From Thioclava dalianensis (GTDB taxonomy: Bacteria > Pseudomonadota > Alphaproteobacteria > Rhodobacterales > Rhodobacteraceae): a stretch of 64,000 nucleotides of DNA. Position numbers and translations under genes: made by a program. Every line of letters begins with the position of its first letter. Position 1 is the first letter of the stretch. The DNA lies in assembly GCF_000715505.1 (NCBI RefSeq), contig NZ_JHEH01000009.1:1-64000 (forward strand), read 5' to 3'. The notes beneath the pieces were generated by a model. The model was not told the DNA's origin and ran no database searches. It saw only the letters and a program-made list of their open reading frames with translations. Of the stretch, positions 52,448 through 61,794 are shown piece by piece.

Positions 52448-54028
52448 TCAGTCCGGGATATAGGGGCGCAGCCGGGGCAGACTTTGGCTGATGAATCGGG
52501 TCAGTCTGGCATCTGCGGTGGCGATCTTTTCGTTGGGATCAATCGGCGTGACATAGCGCACCAAGGCCCCGTCGCTGCGTCCGCGCATCACACTATCCAC
52601 GATCACCGAGAGTTTTGCGCGCCAGTCGCTTGTCATGGGGGTGCCGCGCTCATCGAACCAGTAATAGACGAGCTGACGGCTCAGGCCCTTGCTGATCACC
52701 GCGCGATTGACCTCAAAGGCTGTGCGGTCGGGCAGGGCGAGGCGATGCTGGCCGAACTGGCTCACCTCCCAGCCGCCCATCGGCAGGCAGACCTCTGGGG
52801 AATGGATGCCCGCGCCGCCCGTCTGATCGGCATACCACGCCACGAACAAGTTCACCGCCGGCGCGCCACCGGGCGTGCTGTAGACGGCGTTGAGGTAGTC
52901 GCTGGCATCGAGCACGGCGGCCGTCTCGGGGTCGAGGGTAAGAAACCGGGCCTGTCGGCCGTCGATCTCTTTTGGGAATTGGGCAAAGCTCTGCCGCTCG
53001 GGTAGGGATGCGCCGTTATGCGGGAGCGCCAGATAGACCGCGCTGGCAAGCCCGCAAAGACCGAGCGCCAGCACCATGGCCCGCGAGGGTGCGATGCGTC
53101 CAAGCCGCTGCAGCTCCGGCACAAAGCGCCGATAATCGAGATCAAGCGCCTCGGCCAGCGGCTTGGGATCGGGGGTCAGGCGTTGCAGGGCAATGGCGGT
53201 GAGGCTCAAAAGCGCGATGGCCACGCCGAAAATCACCCAGCCCTCGAAGACATGCAAGAACCCTTCGGCCTGCGAAATCCCGTAGCTGTTCACCAAGAGC
53301 GCCACCACGCCGATGCGCAGCGAGTTGAGCGCGATGGTCAGCGGGGCTGCCATCGCAAACAGCACCACCTTATGCCAGAACGGTCCGCGATAGAGGATGC
53401 CGAACAGATAGGAAAAGCTCAGGATCGGGAAGAGGTAGCGCAGCCCAGAGCAGGCCTCGGCCACTTGCAGTTTGTAGACGCCCAGATCGATCACATTGCC
53501 ATCCAGAAAGACCGGGATGTCAAAGGCGCGCACCAGCGCCACGCCCAGCTGCGACGAGATCAGCTGAAGCGCGATGGTGAGCTTCCAGTAGAGGATCTGC
53601 GGAAGCGGCAGCATGAAGATGAGGTGCAGCACCGGCTTCCAGTGCCGCGCGCCCGCCTGCCAGCCCATCACCAGCAAGACCAGCCCCATGATCCAGATGA
53701 TCAGCGCATAGGTGACGATATCAGGGATCGCGGCAACAGATCCAAACGCTGCCAGCGCTAACGCGCCCAGCACCAATGCAAGGCCCGGCCAGCGCCGTGC
53801 GGGCGCGGCTGGGAGGGGCGGGGCGTGGCGCAGCTCTCGGGCGAAAAGGTAAAGCGATATCAGCGGGATAATCGGGCCGTGGCTATATTCCGGCGTGGAC
53901 CATGCGGCGGCCAGGCTGTCGAGCCCCATGGTGAAGAATGGCAGGCATACCAGCACCAAGGCCACAAGCCCGACCGGGCCCAGCGGCAGCCCGCGCGTGG
54001 CGCGCAGATTGGTGCTTGCACTACTCAT
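52448..54028 (-). CDS. xrtD: Exosortase fused to an EpsI domain (XrtD/VPLPA-CTERM type)
   Basis: The 526-residue membrane protein has about eight transmembrane segments in its first 280 residues. The exosortase triad is visible as Cys193 in VAEACSGLRYLFP, Arg238 in NSLRIGVVALLV and His259 in FLHVFEGWVIF. The C-terminal part, from about residue 350, is an EpsI-like domain (HSPEVCLPMGGWEVSQFG). Exosortases cut and anchor proteins with a CTERM sorting signal at the cell surface. The ATG at 54028 (MSSASTNLRATRG) fits; the frame is open 24 codons further. No CTERM substrate was found in this window. Confidence 0.88.
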   Translation of the reverse strand: MSSASTNLRATRGLPLGPVGLVALVLVCLPFFTMGLDSLAAAWSTPEYSHGPIIPLISLYLFARELRHAPPLPAAPARRWPGLALVLGALALAAFGSVAAIPDIVTYALIIWIMGLVLLVMGWQAGARHWKPVLHLIFMLPLPQILYWKLTIALQLISSQLGVALVRAFDIPVFLDGNVIDLGVYKLQVAEACSGLRYLFPILSFSYLFGILYRGPFWHKVVLFAMAAPLTIALNSLRIGVVALLVNSYGISQAEGFLHVFEGWVIFGVAIALLSLTAIALQRLTPDPKPLAEALDLDYRRFVPELQRLGRIAPSRAMVLALGLCGLASAVYLALPHNGASLPERQSFAQFPKEIDGRQARFLTLDPETAAVLDASDYLNAVYSTPGGAPAVNLFVAWYADQTGGAGIHSPEVCLPMGGWEVSQFGQHRLALPDRTAFEVNRAVISKGLSRQLVYYWFDERGTPMTSDWRAKLSVIVDSVMRGRSDGALVRYVTPIDPNEKIATADARLTRFISQSLPRLRPYIPD

Positions 54029-54144
54029 CACGGCTCTCACATCTGGGCCATCTGGCGTGGCGTGTGACGTCAACATTACCCTGCAACCGATTTGCTCCAA
54101 AGGGAAAACCCGGATCTTACGGGGATAGGTGCTCTTCCTGTGGC

Positions 54145-56598
54145 CTATTGTCCTCGTGTCTTGGCCGCAAGGGCCTCCCGGCGGGCCTTGGCGTCGGTCA
54201 TGCCCTCGGGCAGCGCATTGCCCGCCAAGGCAATCGCATGATCGAGCGCCTTGGTCGCCCCCGGCAGATCGCCCGTGGCCTCAAGCGCCAGCGCGTAGTG
54301 ATATTGCGCGACCGGATTATCGGGCAGCCCGGCTGCGGCGGCCGCCAGCAGGGGCAGGGCGCTGTCGTAATTGCCAAGCCGATATTCGGCCCAGCCATAG
54401 GTGTCCTTGAAGGCAGGCTCGGGGCTTTCGCGGAAACGCTGCGCGATGCTCTCGGCGCGCTTGAGGCTCGCGGTATCATCGCGATGCTGGGCCAGCAGGC
54501 TTGCGAGATTATTGGCCAGCACGGGATTGTCTGAGTTGCGCTGATAGAGCGTCTCATAGGTCGCGATGGCCCCGTCGATATCGCCTGACCTTTCCTGCGA
54601 GCGGGCCTTGTAGAGCATCAAGAGAGGGTCCGGCGTGGCGCCTTGGGCGGCCAGCGTCTTGTCGGCGACCTCACGGGCTGCGGCATCGTCGCCGCTGGCG
54701 GCCAGCAGGCGGTAGAGCTGGCGGGCAGGGGCGCTTTGAGCGGGCTGCTCGCTCCAAAGCGCGCGCAGCTCGTCGCGCGCGGTCTGCGTGTCGCCATTGA
54801 GCGCTGCGAGATTGGCCGATAGCAGGCGCAGCCCGCGATCCTGCGGGGTGGCTGCAAGCTTTTGCGCAAGATAGCTGCGCGCGGCATCGGGATTGCCCGC
54901 GGCAAGTTGGGCCTGCACGACCGCAGCGATGGCCCGGGTATCGCGCGAGGTATCGGCGAGCGATTTGAGCGTGTCGATGGCCGCATCGCTTTGGCCTCGA
55001 CCCAGCAGGATCGCGGCGCGAATGCCCTGTGCGAGCCCATGCGCTTCGGGCTGCGGCAGCGTCTCAAGATGGTTGGCGATGCGCTGGGCCTGCACCCAGT
55101 CATTCTCGGCCAGCGCCAGATCGGCCTGACGGTGCAGGAGGCCCGGATCGTCCGGATTATGCTGAATCGCGTTGGCCAGCAGCGCGCGGGCGGCGCTTTT
55201 GCGGTCATGCTCCATCAGGAAATCGACATAGCTGCGGGCCTGCATCGGGCCGTGATTGGACGCTTCATAGGCCTGCGACAGGCGGTTTGCCGCCAGATCA
55301 GGAGCGCCCTGACGCAGATCGGCTTGGGCCATCAGGCTCAGCGCCTCTGGATCTTGCGGGGCCTGTTGCAAGGCGCGGCGCAAGGCCACGAGGGCCGCAT
55401 CCGGCTCATCCTGCTCGATCAGCCATTTTGCGTGAAGCCGGAGCGCAGGCACCAGATCGGGATCGGAGGCGAGCGCGGCATCAAGCTGGCTCTGCGCGGC
55501 CTTGCGCTGGCCCGCGCCGTCGAGCATCCGGGCATAGCTCACGCGCAGGCGGTCGGTCTGCTCGCCTGCGGGGGCGTCCTGCAAAAGGGCCTTCATCCGC
55601 GCTATCGCCTCGGCAACGCGGCCCGCGTTGAAATCGAGATCGGCCCGCATCGCGCCAAACATCCGCCCCTCATGCGTGCCCGGGTTCTGCGCGATCAGCG
55701 CATCCAGCTCGCGGGCGGCGGCCGCCGGGCCCTGATGCTCGGCCAGCATCTGGACCAGCTCGACATAGCCCTGTGCGTCCTTGTTCTGCTCGGCCGAAAG
55801 GCTTTGCAGATAGCGCGTGGCTCCGTCCGGGTCGTCGCGCAGCACGTACCATGCGACCAAGGCGCTGCGGGTCTTCTCGTCATCGGGGAACAGCTTTTGC
55901 ATCACCTTGAGCTGCGCGCCGATCTCATCTTGCTTGCCAAGCGCGCTGAGCAGGTTCAGCCGCATCACCTGAAGGCGGTACTGCACGGGGTTCTGTGCCA
56001 GCGCGGCGTCGATGGCGTCGAGCGCCTGCGGCTTTTGGTCCTGCGCGTTGAGCGCATCGATCAGAACATGCCAGCCGGTCGGGATGCCCGGATCGCTTGT
56101 CACCAGCGCGCGGGCTTTTTGCGCAATCGGGCCATAGGCAGATGCGTCCCCGCGCGCGAGTGCTTCGTGCAAGCGCAAGGCCAGCCCGATGGCCTGCGCG
56201 CCCGGATCGCCGGGCTTGAGTTCGAGCGTGTCGTTCATCTGGCGGCGCGCCGCCTCAAGATTGCCCGAGCGCAGCGAGAGTTCGGCCAGAATGCGATGCG
56301 GGGCTACGAGGTCGGGATATTGCTCGGAGAGGCGCAGATATTGGCTATAAGCTTCTTGAATGCGCCCAGAGGCCAGCAAAAGATCGGCATATTCGCGCCG
56401 CGCCGCCTGATGCGCGCCGTCATATTCGAAGACATTGCGCAGCTCGACCATCGCGCGCGGCACATCGCCCTTGGCCACAAGTGCCATGGCGGAGGTGTAA
56501 TATTCCTCGGCTTTCTCTTCTTTGGATTTGCATCCTGCCAGTGCGATCCCGACGCAGAGCGCCAGCATCACAGGTTTCATCCCAAGTTGTCGTGGCAT
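54145..56598 (-). CDS. TPR-repeat lipoprotein (PrsT-like), polysaccharide locus
   Basis: In this 817-residue protein a lipobox LAGC follows a short hydrophobic segment, so it is a lipoprotein. The rest is dominated by tetratricopeptide repeats (about 15 or more), for example AVVAKGD-like blocks and LLARGQSDAAIDTLKSLADTS. This is the size and layout of the TPR lipoprotein of exosortase/PEP-CTERM loci, thought to help assemble or export the polysaccharide. The start at 56598 has GAGGGG nearby; an alternative ATG at 56580 lies just before the signal sequence. It is on the opposite strand to the ATPase, with which it shares a 250-base promoter gap. Confidence 0.85.
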   Translation of the reverse strand: MPRQLGMKPVMLALCVGIALAGCKSKEEKAEEYYTSAMALVAKGDVPRAMVELRNVFEYDGAHQAARREYADLLLASGRIQEAYSQYLRLSEQYPDLVAPHRILAELSLRSGNLEAARRQMNDTLELKPGDPGAQAIGLALRLHEALARGDASAYGPIAQKARALVTSDPGIPTGWHVLIDALNAQDQKPQALDAIDAALAQNPVQYRLQVMRLNLLSALGKQDEIGAQLKVMQKLFPDDEKTRSALVAWYVLRDDPDGATRYLQSLSAEQNKDAQGYVELVQMLAEHQGPAAAARELDALIAQNPGTHEGRMFGAMRADLDFNAGRVAEAIARMKALLQDAPAGEQTDRLRVSYARMLDGAGQRKAAQSQLDAALASDPDLVPALRLHAKWLIEQDEPDAALVALRRALQQAPQDPEALSLMAQADLRQGAPDLAANRLSQAYEASNHGPMQARSYVDFLMEHDRKSAARALLANAIQHNPDDPGLLHRQADLALAENDWVQAQRIANHLETLPQPEAHGLAQGIRAAILLGRGQSDAAIDTLKSLADTSRDTRAIAAVVQAQLAAGNPDAARSYLAQKLAATPQDRGLRLLSANLAALNGDTQTARDELRALWSEQPAQSAPARQLYRLLAASGDDAAAREVADKTLAAQGATPDPLLMLYKARSQERSGDIDGAIATYETLYQRNSDNPVLANNLASLLAQHRDDTASLKRAESIAQRFRESPEPAFKDTYGWAEYRLGNYDSALPLLAAAAAGLPDNPVAQYHYALALEATGDLPGATKALDHAIALAGNALPEGMTDAKARREALAAKTRGQ

Positions 56599-56852
56599 CT
56601 GCCCCTCGCCTCGATTCCGTCATGTCACGCTCTGCACGGCGTTTGCGACACTTTAGACACAGGGGTGCCGCTCAATGAAGGCATTCTCGTGGCAAAGGCT
56701 GGGCTGCTTGATGTTGGTGGCGCGCTGTTGCGTAAAAAACGCGACCAAAACGCCGCATGTCGCGCGCGATGCGCAGGGATTTGTTGCGAAAACGGAGATA
56801 GTGCGGTTCAGTGGGGGCGACAAAGAACGAGGCCAAAGGCCCGGATACAGGC

Positions 56853-57746
56853 ATGGATGAGATTTACACCGACTTTTTCGGATTGAGCGGGCGGCCCTTT
56901 GCGCTGCTGCCGGATCCTGATTTTATCTACTGGTCGCCCGAGCATAAGCACGCGGCGACGATGCTCGAATACGGGCTGTTCTCGCGCGCGCCGATCACTT
57001 TGATCACAGGCGAGGTCGGGGCGGGCAAGACGACTTTGCTGCGCCATCTGATGGCCACGATGACCGAGAACGTCACGATTGCGCTTGTGTCCAATGCGCG
57101 CGGCTCGCGCGAGGATCTGATCCGCTGGATCATGCTGGCACTGGGGGAGCGCGTCGTGCCGGGCGAGGATTACGTCACGATCTATGACCGGTTTCAGCAA
57201 TTGCTGATCGCGGAATATGCCGCCGGGCGGCGTGTCGTGGTGGTGATCGACGAGGCGCAAAACCTCGACGCGGGCGTGCTCGAAGAGCTGCGCATGATCA
57301 CGAACATCAATGCTGATAAGGATGAGCTGGTGCAGCTTGTGCTTATGGGGCAGCCCGAGCTGCGCGATCTGATCTCCCAGCCGCATCTGCGCCAATTCGC
57401 GCAAAGGGTGGGGGCAGGGTTCCATCTTGGCCCGATCGGGCCGGATTGCGCCGAGCCCTATATCGCGCGGCGGCTGGAAGTGGCGGGGGCGAGCTGCCCG
57501 ATCTTCACGCCCGAGGCTGCGCGCAAGGTGCATGGCTATACTGGTGGCATCCCGCGCCTGATGAACCAGCTCTGCGATCTGGGGCTCGTCTATGCCTATT
57601 CTGCCGGATCTCAGGAAGTGACGGGTGAAATTATCGAAAAAGTGATTGAAGACAACGTGTTCTACCTTCCTGTTGAGACGCAGGGGCGACCGCGTGCGGT
57701 CGCGGCAGAGGGCGCGTTCCGATCTGGTCGTGCGGGAGGGGCGTGA
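56853..57746 (+). CDS. AAA ATPase of exosortase/exopolysaccharide loci (ExeA-like)
   Basis: The 297-residue ATPase has Walker A GEVGAGKTTLLRHLM near residue 50, Walker B VVVIDEAQNL near 125, and arginine-finger-type sensor segment RQFAQRVGAGFHLGPI. This pattern (ExeA/GspA-type) is the one annotated as the XrtA-associated ATPase in exosortase loci. The ATG at 56853 (MDEIYTDFFGL) begins the conserved N-terminus; a GTG 14 codons upstream is possible. It touches the following gene with a one-base overlap. Confidence 0.87.
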   Translation: MDEIYTDFFGLSGRPFALLPDPDFIYWSPEHKHAATMLEYGLFSRAPITLITGEVGAGKTTLLRHLMATMTENVTIALVSNARGSREDLIRWIMLALGERVVPGEDYVTIYDRFQQLLIAEYAAGRRVVVVIDEAQNLDAGVLEELRMITNINADKDELVQLVLMGQPELRDLISQPHLRQFAQRVGAGFHLGPIGPDCAEPYIARRLEVAGASCPIFTPEAARKVHGYTGGIPRLMNQLCDLGLVYAYSAGSQEVTGEIIEKVIEDNVFYLPVETQGRPRAVAAEGAFRSGRAGGA

Positions 57747-59254
57747 TGCGCAACCTGCAATATTACGGCGGGATCTTAATGCAGCGCCTGCACTGGCTGA
57801 TCTTTCTGACCTTCCTTGGGGCTGCGGCGGGGCTTTTGATCGGGCGTACGATGACGCCGATCTACAAGGCCGATGCGCTTTTGGTGGTGGAGGGTGACAG
57901 CATCCCCGACCAGCTTGCCTCAAGCACGGTGCAGACCGATACCAACGCCAAATTGCAGGTGATCCGCAAGCGGGTGCTCTCGCGCGATAGCCTGCTGGAT
58001 ATGGCCAAGCGGATGTCGCTGTATCCGACTTTGCGCCTGCCCTCGGGCGCGCGCGATGCCGATGCGGTCTATACTGCGCTCACCCATGATATCGACATCA
58101 CGATCTCGAGCCAGAAAACCAGCAGCAACCGCGACAAAGAGGCGATCTTTCTCAACATCTCCTTTCTTGCAGGACAGCCCGACCAAGCCGCGCAGGTTGC
58201 CAATGAACTGGTGACGCGCGTGCTGAAAGAAGACAGCGACATTCGCACGAAGGCGGCGCGCGATACGCTCGATTTCTTCTCGCGTGAGGTCGACCGGCTT
58301 TCGGATCAGCTCTCGAAATCAGCCGCCGCGATCTTGCGTTTCAAGCAGGAAAACGGCGCGGCGCTGCCCGAGCGCTTGTCGCTGCTGCGCGATCAGGCGG
58401 ACCGGCTGCAGGACGAACAGGCACAGCTCGCCGCGAAGGTCTCGGATCTTGAGGGGCAGCGCGACCGGTTGATCCGGCGTCATGAAGTGTCGGGCGCGAA
58501 GGTGGATCTCGATGCGATCTATCCGCCGCCGCTGCGCGAGCTGGCGCGGCTGAAGGCACAGCGCGCTGCCTTGCAGGCTGTGGTGCCGGAGGAAGATGCC
58601 AAGCTCGCCGCGCTGAGCGCCCAGATCGAGAGTGCAACCAAGGCGCTTAAGGTGAAGATGCCTGCGGGCGCGGATGCGTTTGATCAGCGGCTGCGTCAGA
58701 TTGAAGACGAGATTTTCGAGGCCGAAGCGCAAACCATGGCCACGAAGGAAAAGGTCGAACAGATCCATCTCGACCTGTCGCGCATCCCTGCCAATGCTGC
58801 TTCGCTCGATGCGATGCAGCGCGATCAGGACAACCTGCGCGAGCAATATGATCGGGCGATCAAATCTCGCGCTGTGGCTCAAACTGGTGATACGATCGAG
58901 TCGCTCTCCAAGGGGGAACGTCTCACCGTGATCGAGCAAGCTGTGGCGCCCAATGAGCCAGTGAAGCCCAATCGCAAGACGATTGCAGTGGCGGGGCTCG
59001 GGGCGGGCTTTGTGCTGGGGCTGGTGCTGATCTTGGTGCGCGAACTGCTCAAGCCGGGCCTGCGCCGCCCCGAGGATTTGACGGCTAAACTGGGGATCAC
59101 GCCCTTCGCGACGCTGCCTTATGTCTATACCGCGGCCGACAAGGCGCAGCGGCGGCGGCAGAGGCTGATGTCGTCGGGGGCTGTGGTGGTCGTTGTGTTT
59201 GTCTTCGTGATTTTGCTGGGCGTGTTGTACATGCCCATTGATCTGATCTTCTAA
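57746..59254 (+). CDS. Wzz/GumC-type polysaccharide chain-length protein
   Basis: The 502-residue inner-membrane protein has membrane segments near residues 16-34 (HWLIFLTFLGAAAGLLIGR) and about 410-430 (AVAGLGAGFVLGLVLILVREL), plus a further hydrophobic end segment (VVVVVFVFVILLGVLYM). Between them lies a long periplasmic coiled-coil region (residues about 170-380). It controls the length of polysaccharide chains together with a BY-kinase. GGGAGGGG precedes the ATG, and the BY-kinase-like gene follows after 14 bases. Confidence 0.9.
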   Translation: MRNLQYYGGILMQRLHWLIFLTFLGAAAGLLIGRTMTPIYKADALLVVEGDSIPDQLASSTVQTDTNAKLQVIRKRVLSRDSLLDMAKRMSLYPTLRLPSGARDADAVYTALTHDIDITISSQKTSSNRDKEAIFLNISFLAGQPDQAAQVANELVTRVLKEDSDIRTKAARDTLDFFSREVDRLSDQLSKSAAAILRFKQENGAALPERLSLLRDQADRLQDEQAQLAAKVSDLEGQRDRLIRRHEVSGAKVDLDAIYPPPLRELARLKAQRAALQAVVPEEDAKLAALSAQIESATKALKVKMPAGADAFDQRLRQIEDEIFEAEAQTMATKEKVEQIHLDLSRIPANAASLDAMQRDQDNLREQYDRAIKSRAVAQTGDTIESLSKGERLTVIEQAVAPNEPVKPNRKTIAVAGLGAGFVLGLVLILVRELLKPGLRRPEDLTAKLGITPFATLPYVYTAADKAQRRRQRLMSSGAVVVVVFVFVILLGVLYMPIDLIF

Positions 59255-59268
59255 AGGGAGGCTCTGCC

Positions 59269-60126
59269 ATGGTGGAGAGATTGCGCAATGCGATTGCTCA
59301 GGCGCGTGCCAGCCGCGAGGGCCGCAGCCTGCCCGGCACCCGCGGGCCCAGTGTGGATGCGATATCCCCGCGCTCGGGCTTCTCGGGGGCCGCTTGGCAA
59401 GCTCTGACCCCTTGGGTGCCTGCGCAGCGCCAGCTTGAAGCCGTGCGCGTCGTGACCACCGATCTGCGCGCCGATGCCGCGCCCTTCGATCTGATGCGCA
59501 CCAAGATCTTGCAGCAGATGCGGGCCAATGGCTGGCGGCGTCTGGCCGTCACCTCGCCCTCGGCGTCGTGCGGGAAATCGACGGTGGCGCTGAATCTTGC
59601 TTTCTCACTGGGGCGTCAGGAAGAGCTGTTCACCATTCTGATCGGTAGCGATATGCGCCGCCCCTCGCTGTATAAAATGCTGCAATTCGAAGACCAAATG
59701 CAGGTCAGCGAAGTGCTGGCGGGACGCGCCGAGTTAAGCGATCACGCGCGCCGCTATGGCAATAACCTTGCAATTGCGACCAATTGCCGACATGTGGCCA
59801 ATCCCTCAGAGTTGATCCAATCCCATACCACACCGCAGGCGCTGGATCGGATCGAAGCGCTCTATCAGCCCGATCTGATCGTGTTTGACACAGCGCCGGT
59901 GCTGGTCAGCGATGACACGCTGGCCTTGGCCTCCCATGTCGATTGCATGCTGATCATCGTTGCCGCTGAAGAGACGCCGATCAAGGAGATCGATCTGTGC
60001 GAGCGTGAGCTGGCCGAGCGCACCAATGTGATGGGCGTCGTCGTCAACAAGGCCCGGTTCTCCAGCACGGAATATGGCTACGGCTATGGGTACGGACCCG
60101 CTGCGGGCGGGGCAGAGAGGGGCTGA
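59269..60126 (+). CDS. CpsD/CapB-like BY-kinase-type ATPase
   Basis: In this 285-residue protein Walker A is TSPSASCGKSTVALNL (residues 95-110) and Walker B is LIVFDTAPVLVSDD. The Walker A' motif reads ILIGSDMRR: Gly stands at the position of the first Asp of the usual DxDxR pattern, which may lower or alter kinase activity. The C-terminal tail has a run of Tyr (YGYGYGYG), typical of autophosphorylated BY-kinases. It would pair with the preceding Wzz-type protein to regulate chain length. Confidence 0.85.
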   Translation: MVERLRNAIAQARASREGRSLPGTRGPSVDAISPRSGFSGAAWQALTPWVPAQRQLEAVRVVTTDLRADAAPFDLMRTKILQQMRANGWRRLAVTSPSASCGKSTVALNLAFSLGRQEELFTILIGSDMRRPSLYKMLQFEDQMQVSEVLAGRAELSDHARRYGNNLAIATNCRHVANPSELIQSHTTPQALDRIEALYQPDLIVFDTAPVLVSDDTLALASHVDCMLIIVAAEETPIKEIDLCERELAERTNVMGVVVNKARFSSTEYGYGYGYGPAAGGAERG

Positions 60127-60156
60127 GCCCGAGGATCAACGGGGCGCTAATCTGGC

Positions 60157-60570
60157 TTAAAGGGCGCTTTCGAACAGACCCATCCGGGCCAGTGCGCGGG
60201 ACATATCCTCGGCGGTATAAGGCTTGTTCAACATGATCCCGCTCGGGAAATCGGCAATCGCCCCCTCGACCGCGTCATAGCCGGTCGAATAGATGATCGG
60301 CACCTGCAGTTTGGACAGAACAAGAGCGGCCTCAAGCGAGGTCTCTCCACCCAGATCGATGTCGAGTAGCGCCACCGAGGGGATAAGCCCACCGTCAAGA
60401 AGCGCCAGAGATTCGGCCAAGGTGCCGCAGATCTCGACCTTCGAGATCCCCATTTCCGAAAGCATCGCGGCGGCATCATAGGCCACGATCAAGGCATCTT
60501 CGAGGACCAGCGCTGTCCCCTCAAGGCGCGCAACCTGTGCGGAAGGCGTGTTGGGGTCGCATCTTCCCAT
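60157..60570 (-). CDS. Single-domain response regulator
   Basis: The 137-residue protein is one receiver domain only: acidic pocket VLEDALIVA, the phospho-acceptor Asp70 in ALLDIDLGG, a Thr in the switch region (YSTGYD) and Lys116 in LNKPYT. It has no output domain, so it would relay phosphate or sequester a partner. No histidine kinase is adjacent. It lies convergent to the BY-kinase-like gene. Confidence 0.85.
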   Translation of the reverse strand: MGRCDPNTPSAQVARLEGTALVLEDALIVAYDAAAMLSEMGISKVEICGTLAESLALLDGGLIPSVALLDIDLGGETSLEAALVLSKLQVPIIYSTGYDAVEGAIADFPSGIMLNKPYTAEDMSRALARMGLFESAL

Positions 60571-60923
60571 CTATACACCTCTCGATGCTGGAGAGCACCG
60601 GTCGACAAGTCCGAAGAGTGGCGTCGAAACGCAGGAACGCAGCATTCCATTTCCCCCAAAAGCAGCAAAGCGCAGGTCCAATCGACGCCACGTCTTTATA
60701 CTAAACTGCCGATCGCACAGCCACTGTCATTTAACTATGACATGCCCGGGCCCGGAAAGTCATTTAATCGATCACGACATTGAGAGATTGCGATATTCCG
60801 CTCATTGCATTTTGCAACCTGGAGGAGAATCGAGCTTTTCGCGGCGGAACTGCCTCGTTTTTAGGCAGGGAACCCGCTCCTCGCGGCTGGCGTTGGTGAA
60901 TTGACGTAATGTGAGGATGAGAC
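60571..60923. other. Intergenic regulatory region before the first Crp/Fnr gene
   Basis: About 350 bases with no gene. It holds TGTCAT-N6-ATGACA at 60725-60742 and a 9-base direct repeat GTCATTTAA at 60726-60734 and 60759-60767, whose 33-base period is about three helix turns. Between the copies lies GCCCGGGC. These look like protein-binding sites in the promoter of the downstream regulator or of the divergent receiver gene. Confidence 0.5.
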
Positions 60924-61652
60924 ATGGCGCGTAGATGCGACATTTGCCCCTTTTCGGAAAGTGACGGCTTCACGCCGTCGACGCAGGACGAGCGCGATGT
61001 CGTGAAGCTGCATCGTGTCGGCGAATTGCAGGTCGATGCCGGGCGCACGATTCTTGACGAGGGGACGAACCCTCAGCGCTTCTTCACGTTGCTGGAAGGG
61101 CAGGCGCTGCGCTACAAGACGCTGGAGGACGGGCGCAGGCAGGTGCTCAACTTCCTGTTTCCGGGCGATCTGATCGGGCTGGAGCCGATCATGCTGGGCG
61201 AGACGGCCCATACGGTCGAAACCCTCAGCCCAGTGACGCTGTGCGTCTTTGATCGCAACCAGATCTGGCAGATGTTCTCGCAAATGCCCGAGCGCGCTTT
61301 CATGCTGACCTGGCAGGTTGCGCGCGAGGAGCATTTTCTTGGCGAGGCTCTGGTGGCCGTGGGCCAGCGCTCGGCGCGTGAGAGCTTGGCTTGGGCTTTC
61401 GTCTCGCTTTGGGATCGCGGTGCGCAGTCGGGGCTGGTACGTGACGGATTCATGCCGTTCCCGGTACGCCAGCAGGATCTTGCGGATGCGCTGGGGCTGT
61501 CGCTCGTGCATACCAACAAGACCTTGTCGCGTCTGCGCACGGAAAACCTTGTGATCTGGCGTGACGGACTTTTGTCCCTGCCGGACCGCGCGGCACTGGC
61601 GAAAGTAGGGCTCGTCGATGAGACCCACATCCGCAAGCGGATCTACCTGTAG
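60924..61652 (+). CDS. Crp/Fnr-family transcriptional regulator
   Basis: The 242-residue regulator has an N-terminal cyclic-nucleotide-like sensor domain (VDAGRTILDEGTNPQRFFTLLEGQALRYKTLEDGRRQVLNFLFPGDLIGLEP) and a C-terminal winged helix with QQDLADALGLSLVHTNKTLSRLRTE. Cys5 and Cys8 in RCDICPF recall FNR-type proteins, but the full set of four iron-sulfur Cys is not visible, and the cAMP-binding residues are absent. The recognition helix is closely similar to that of the second regulator 140 bases downstream, so the two probably bind related DNA. Confidence 0.87.
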   Translation: MARRCDICPFSESDGFTPSTQDERDVVKLHRVGELQVDAGRTILDEGTNPQRFFTLLEGQALRYKTLEDGRRQVLNFLFPGDLIGLEPIMLGETAHTVETLSPVTLCVFDRNQIWQMFSQMPERAFMLTWQVAREEHFLGEALVAVGQRSARESLAWAFVSLWDRGAQSGLVRDGFMPFPVRQQDLADALGLSLVHTNKTLSRLRTENLVIWRDGLLSLPDRAALAKVGLVDETHIRKRIYL

Positions 61653-61670
61653 CTGTGTCTGACGGAATGG

Positions 61671-61694
61671 ATTTCCGCTAATCGAGGCGGAAAT
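61671..61694 (+). other. Stem-loop between the two Crp/Fnr genes
   Basis: An 8-base perfect stem ATTTCCGC/GCGGAAAT with an 8-base loop 18 bases after the first regulator's stop. No T-tract follows, so it may be a weak terminator or an RNA end. Confidence 0.45.
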
Positions 61695-61794
61695 TTCGGA
61701 AAAAAGCGACATGGTTTAGTCTATGACGTAGCGCGGTTTTGCGCTTTGCGGTTCATCTGCCCCAATCCGAAATGAAAAAACGGTTAACGGCAGA

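Noticed and set aside
54862-56886. A 674-codon plus-strand frame opposite the TPR lipoprotein gene
   Set aside because: The minus-strand protein has a lipobox and TPR repeats; the plus frame has none and ends in the promoter gap.
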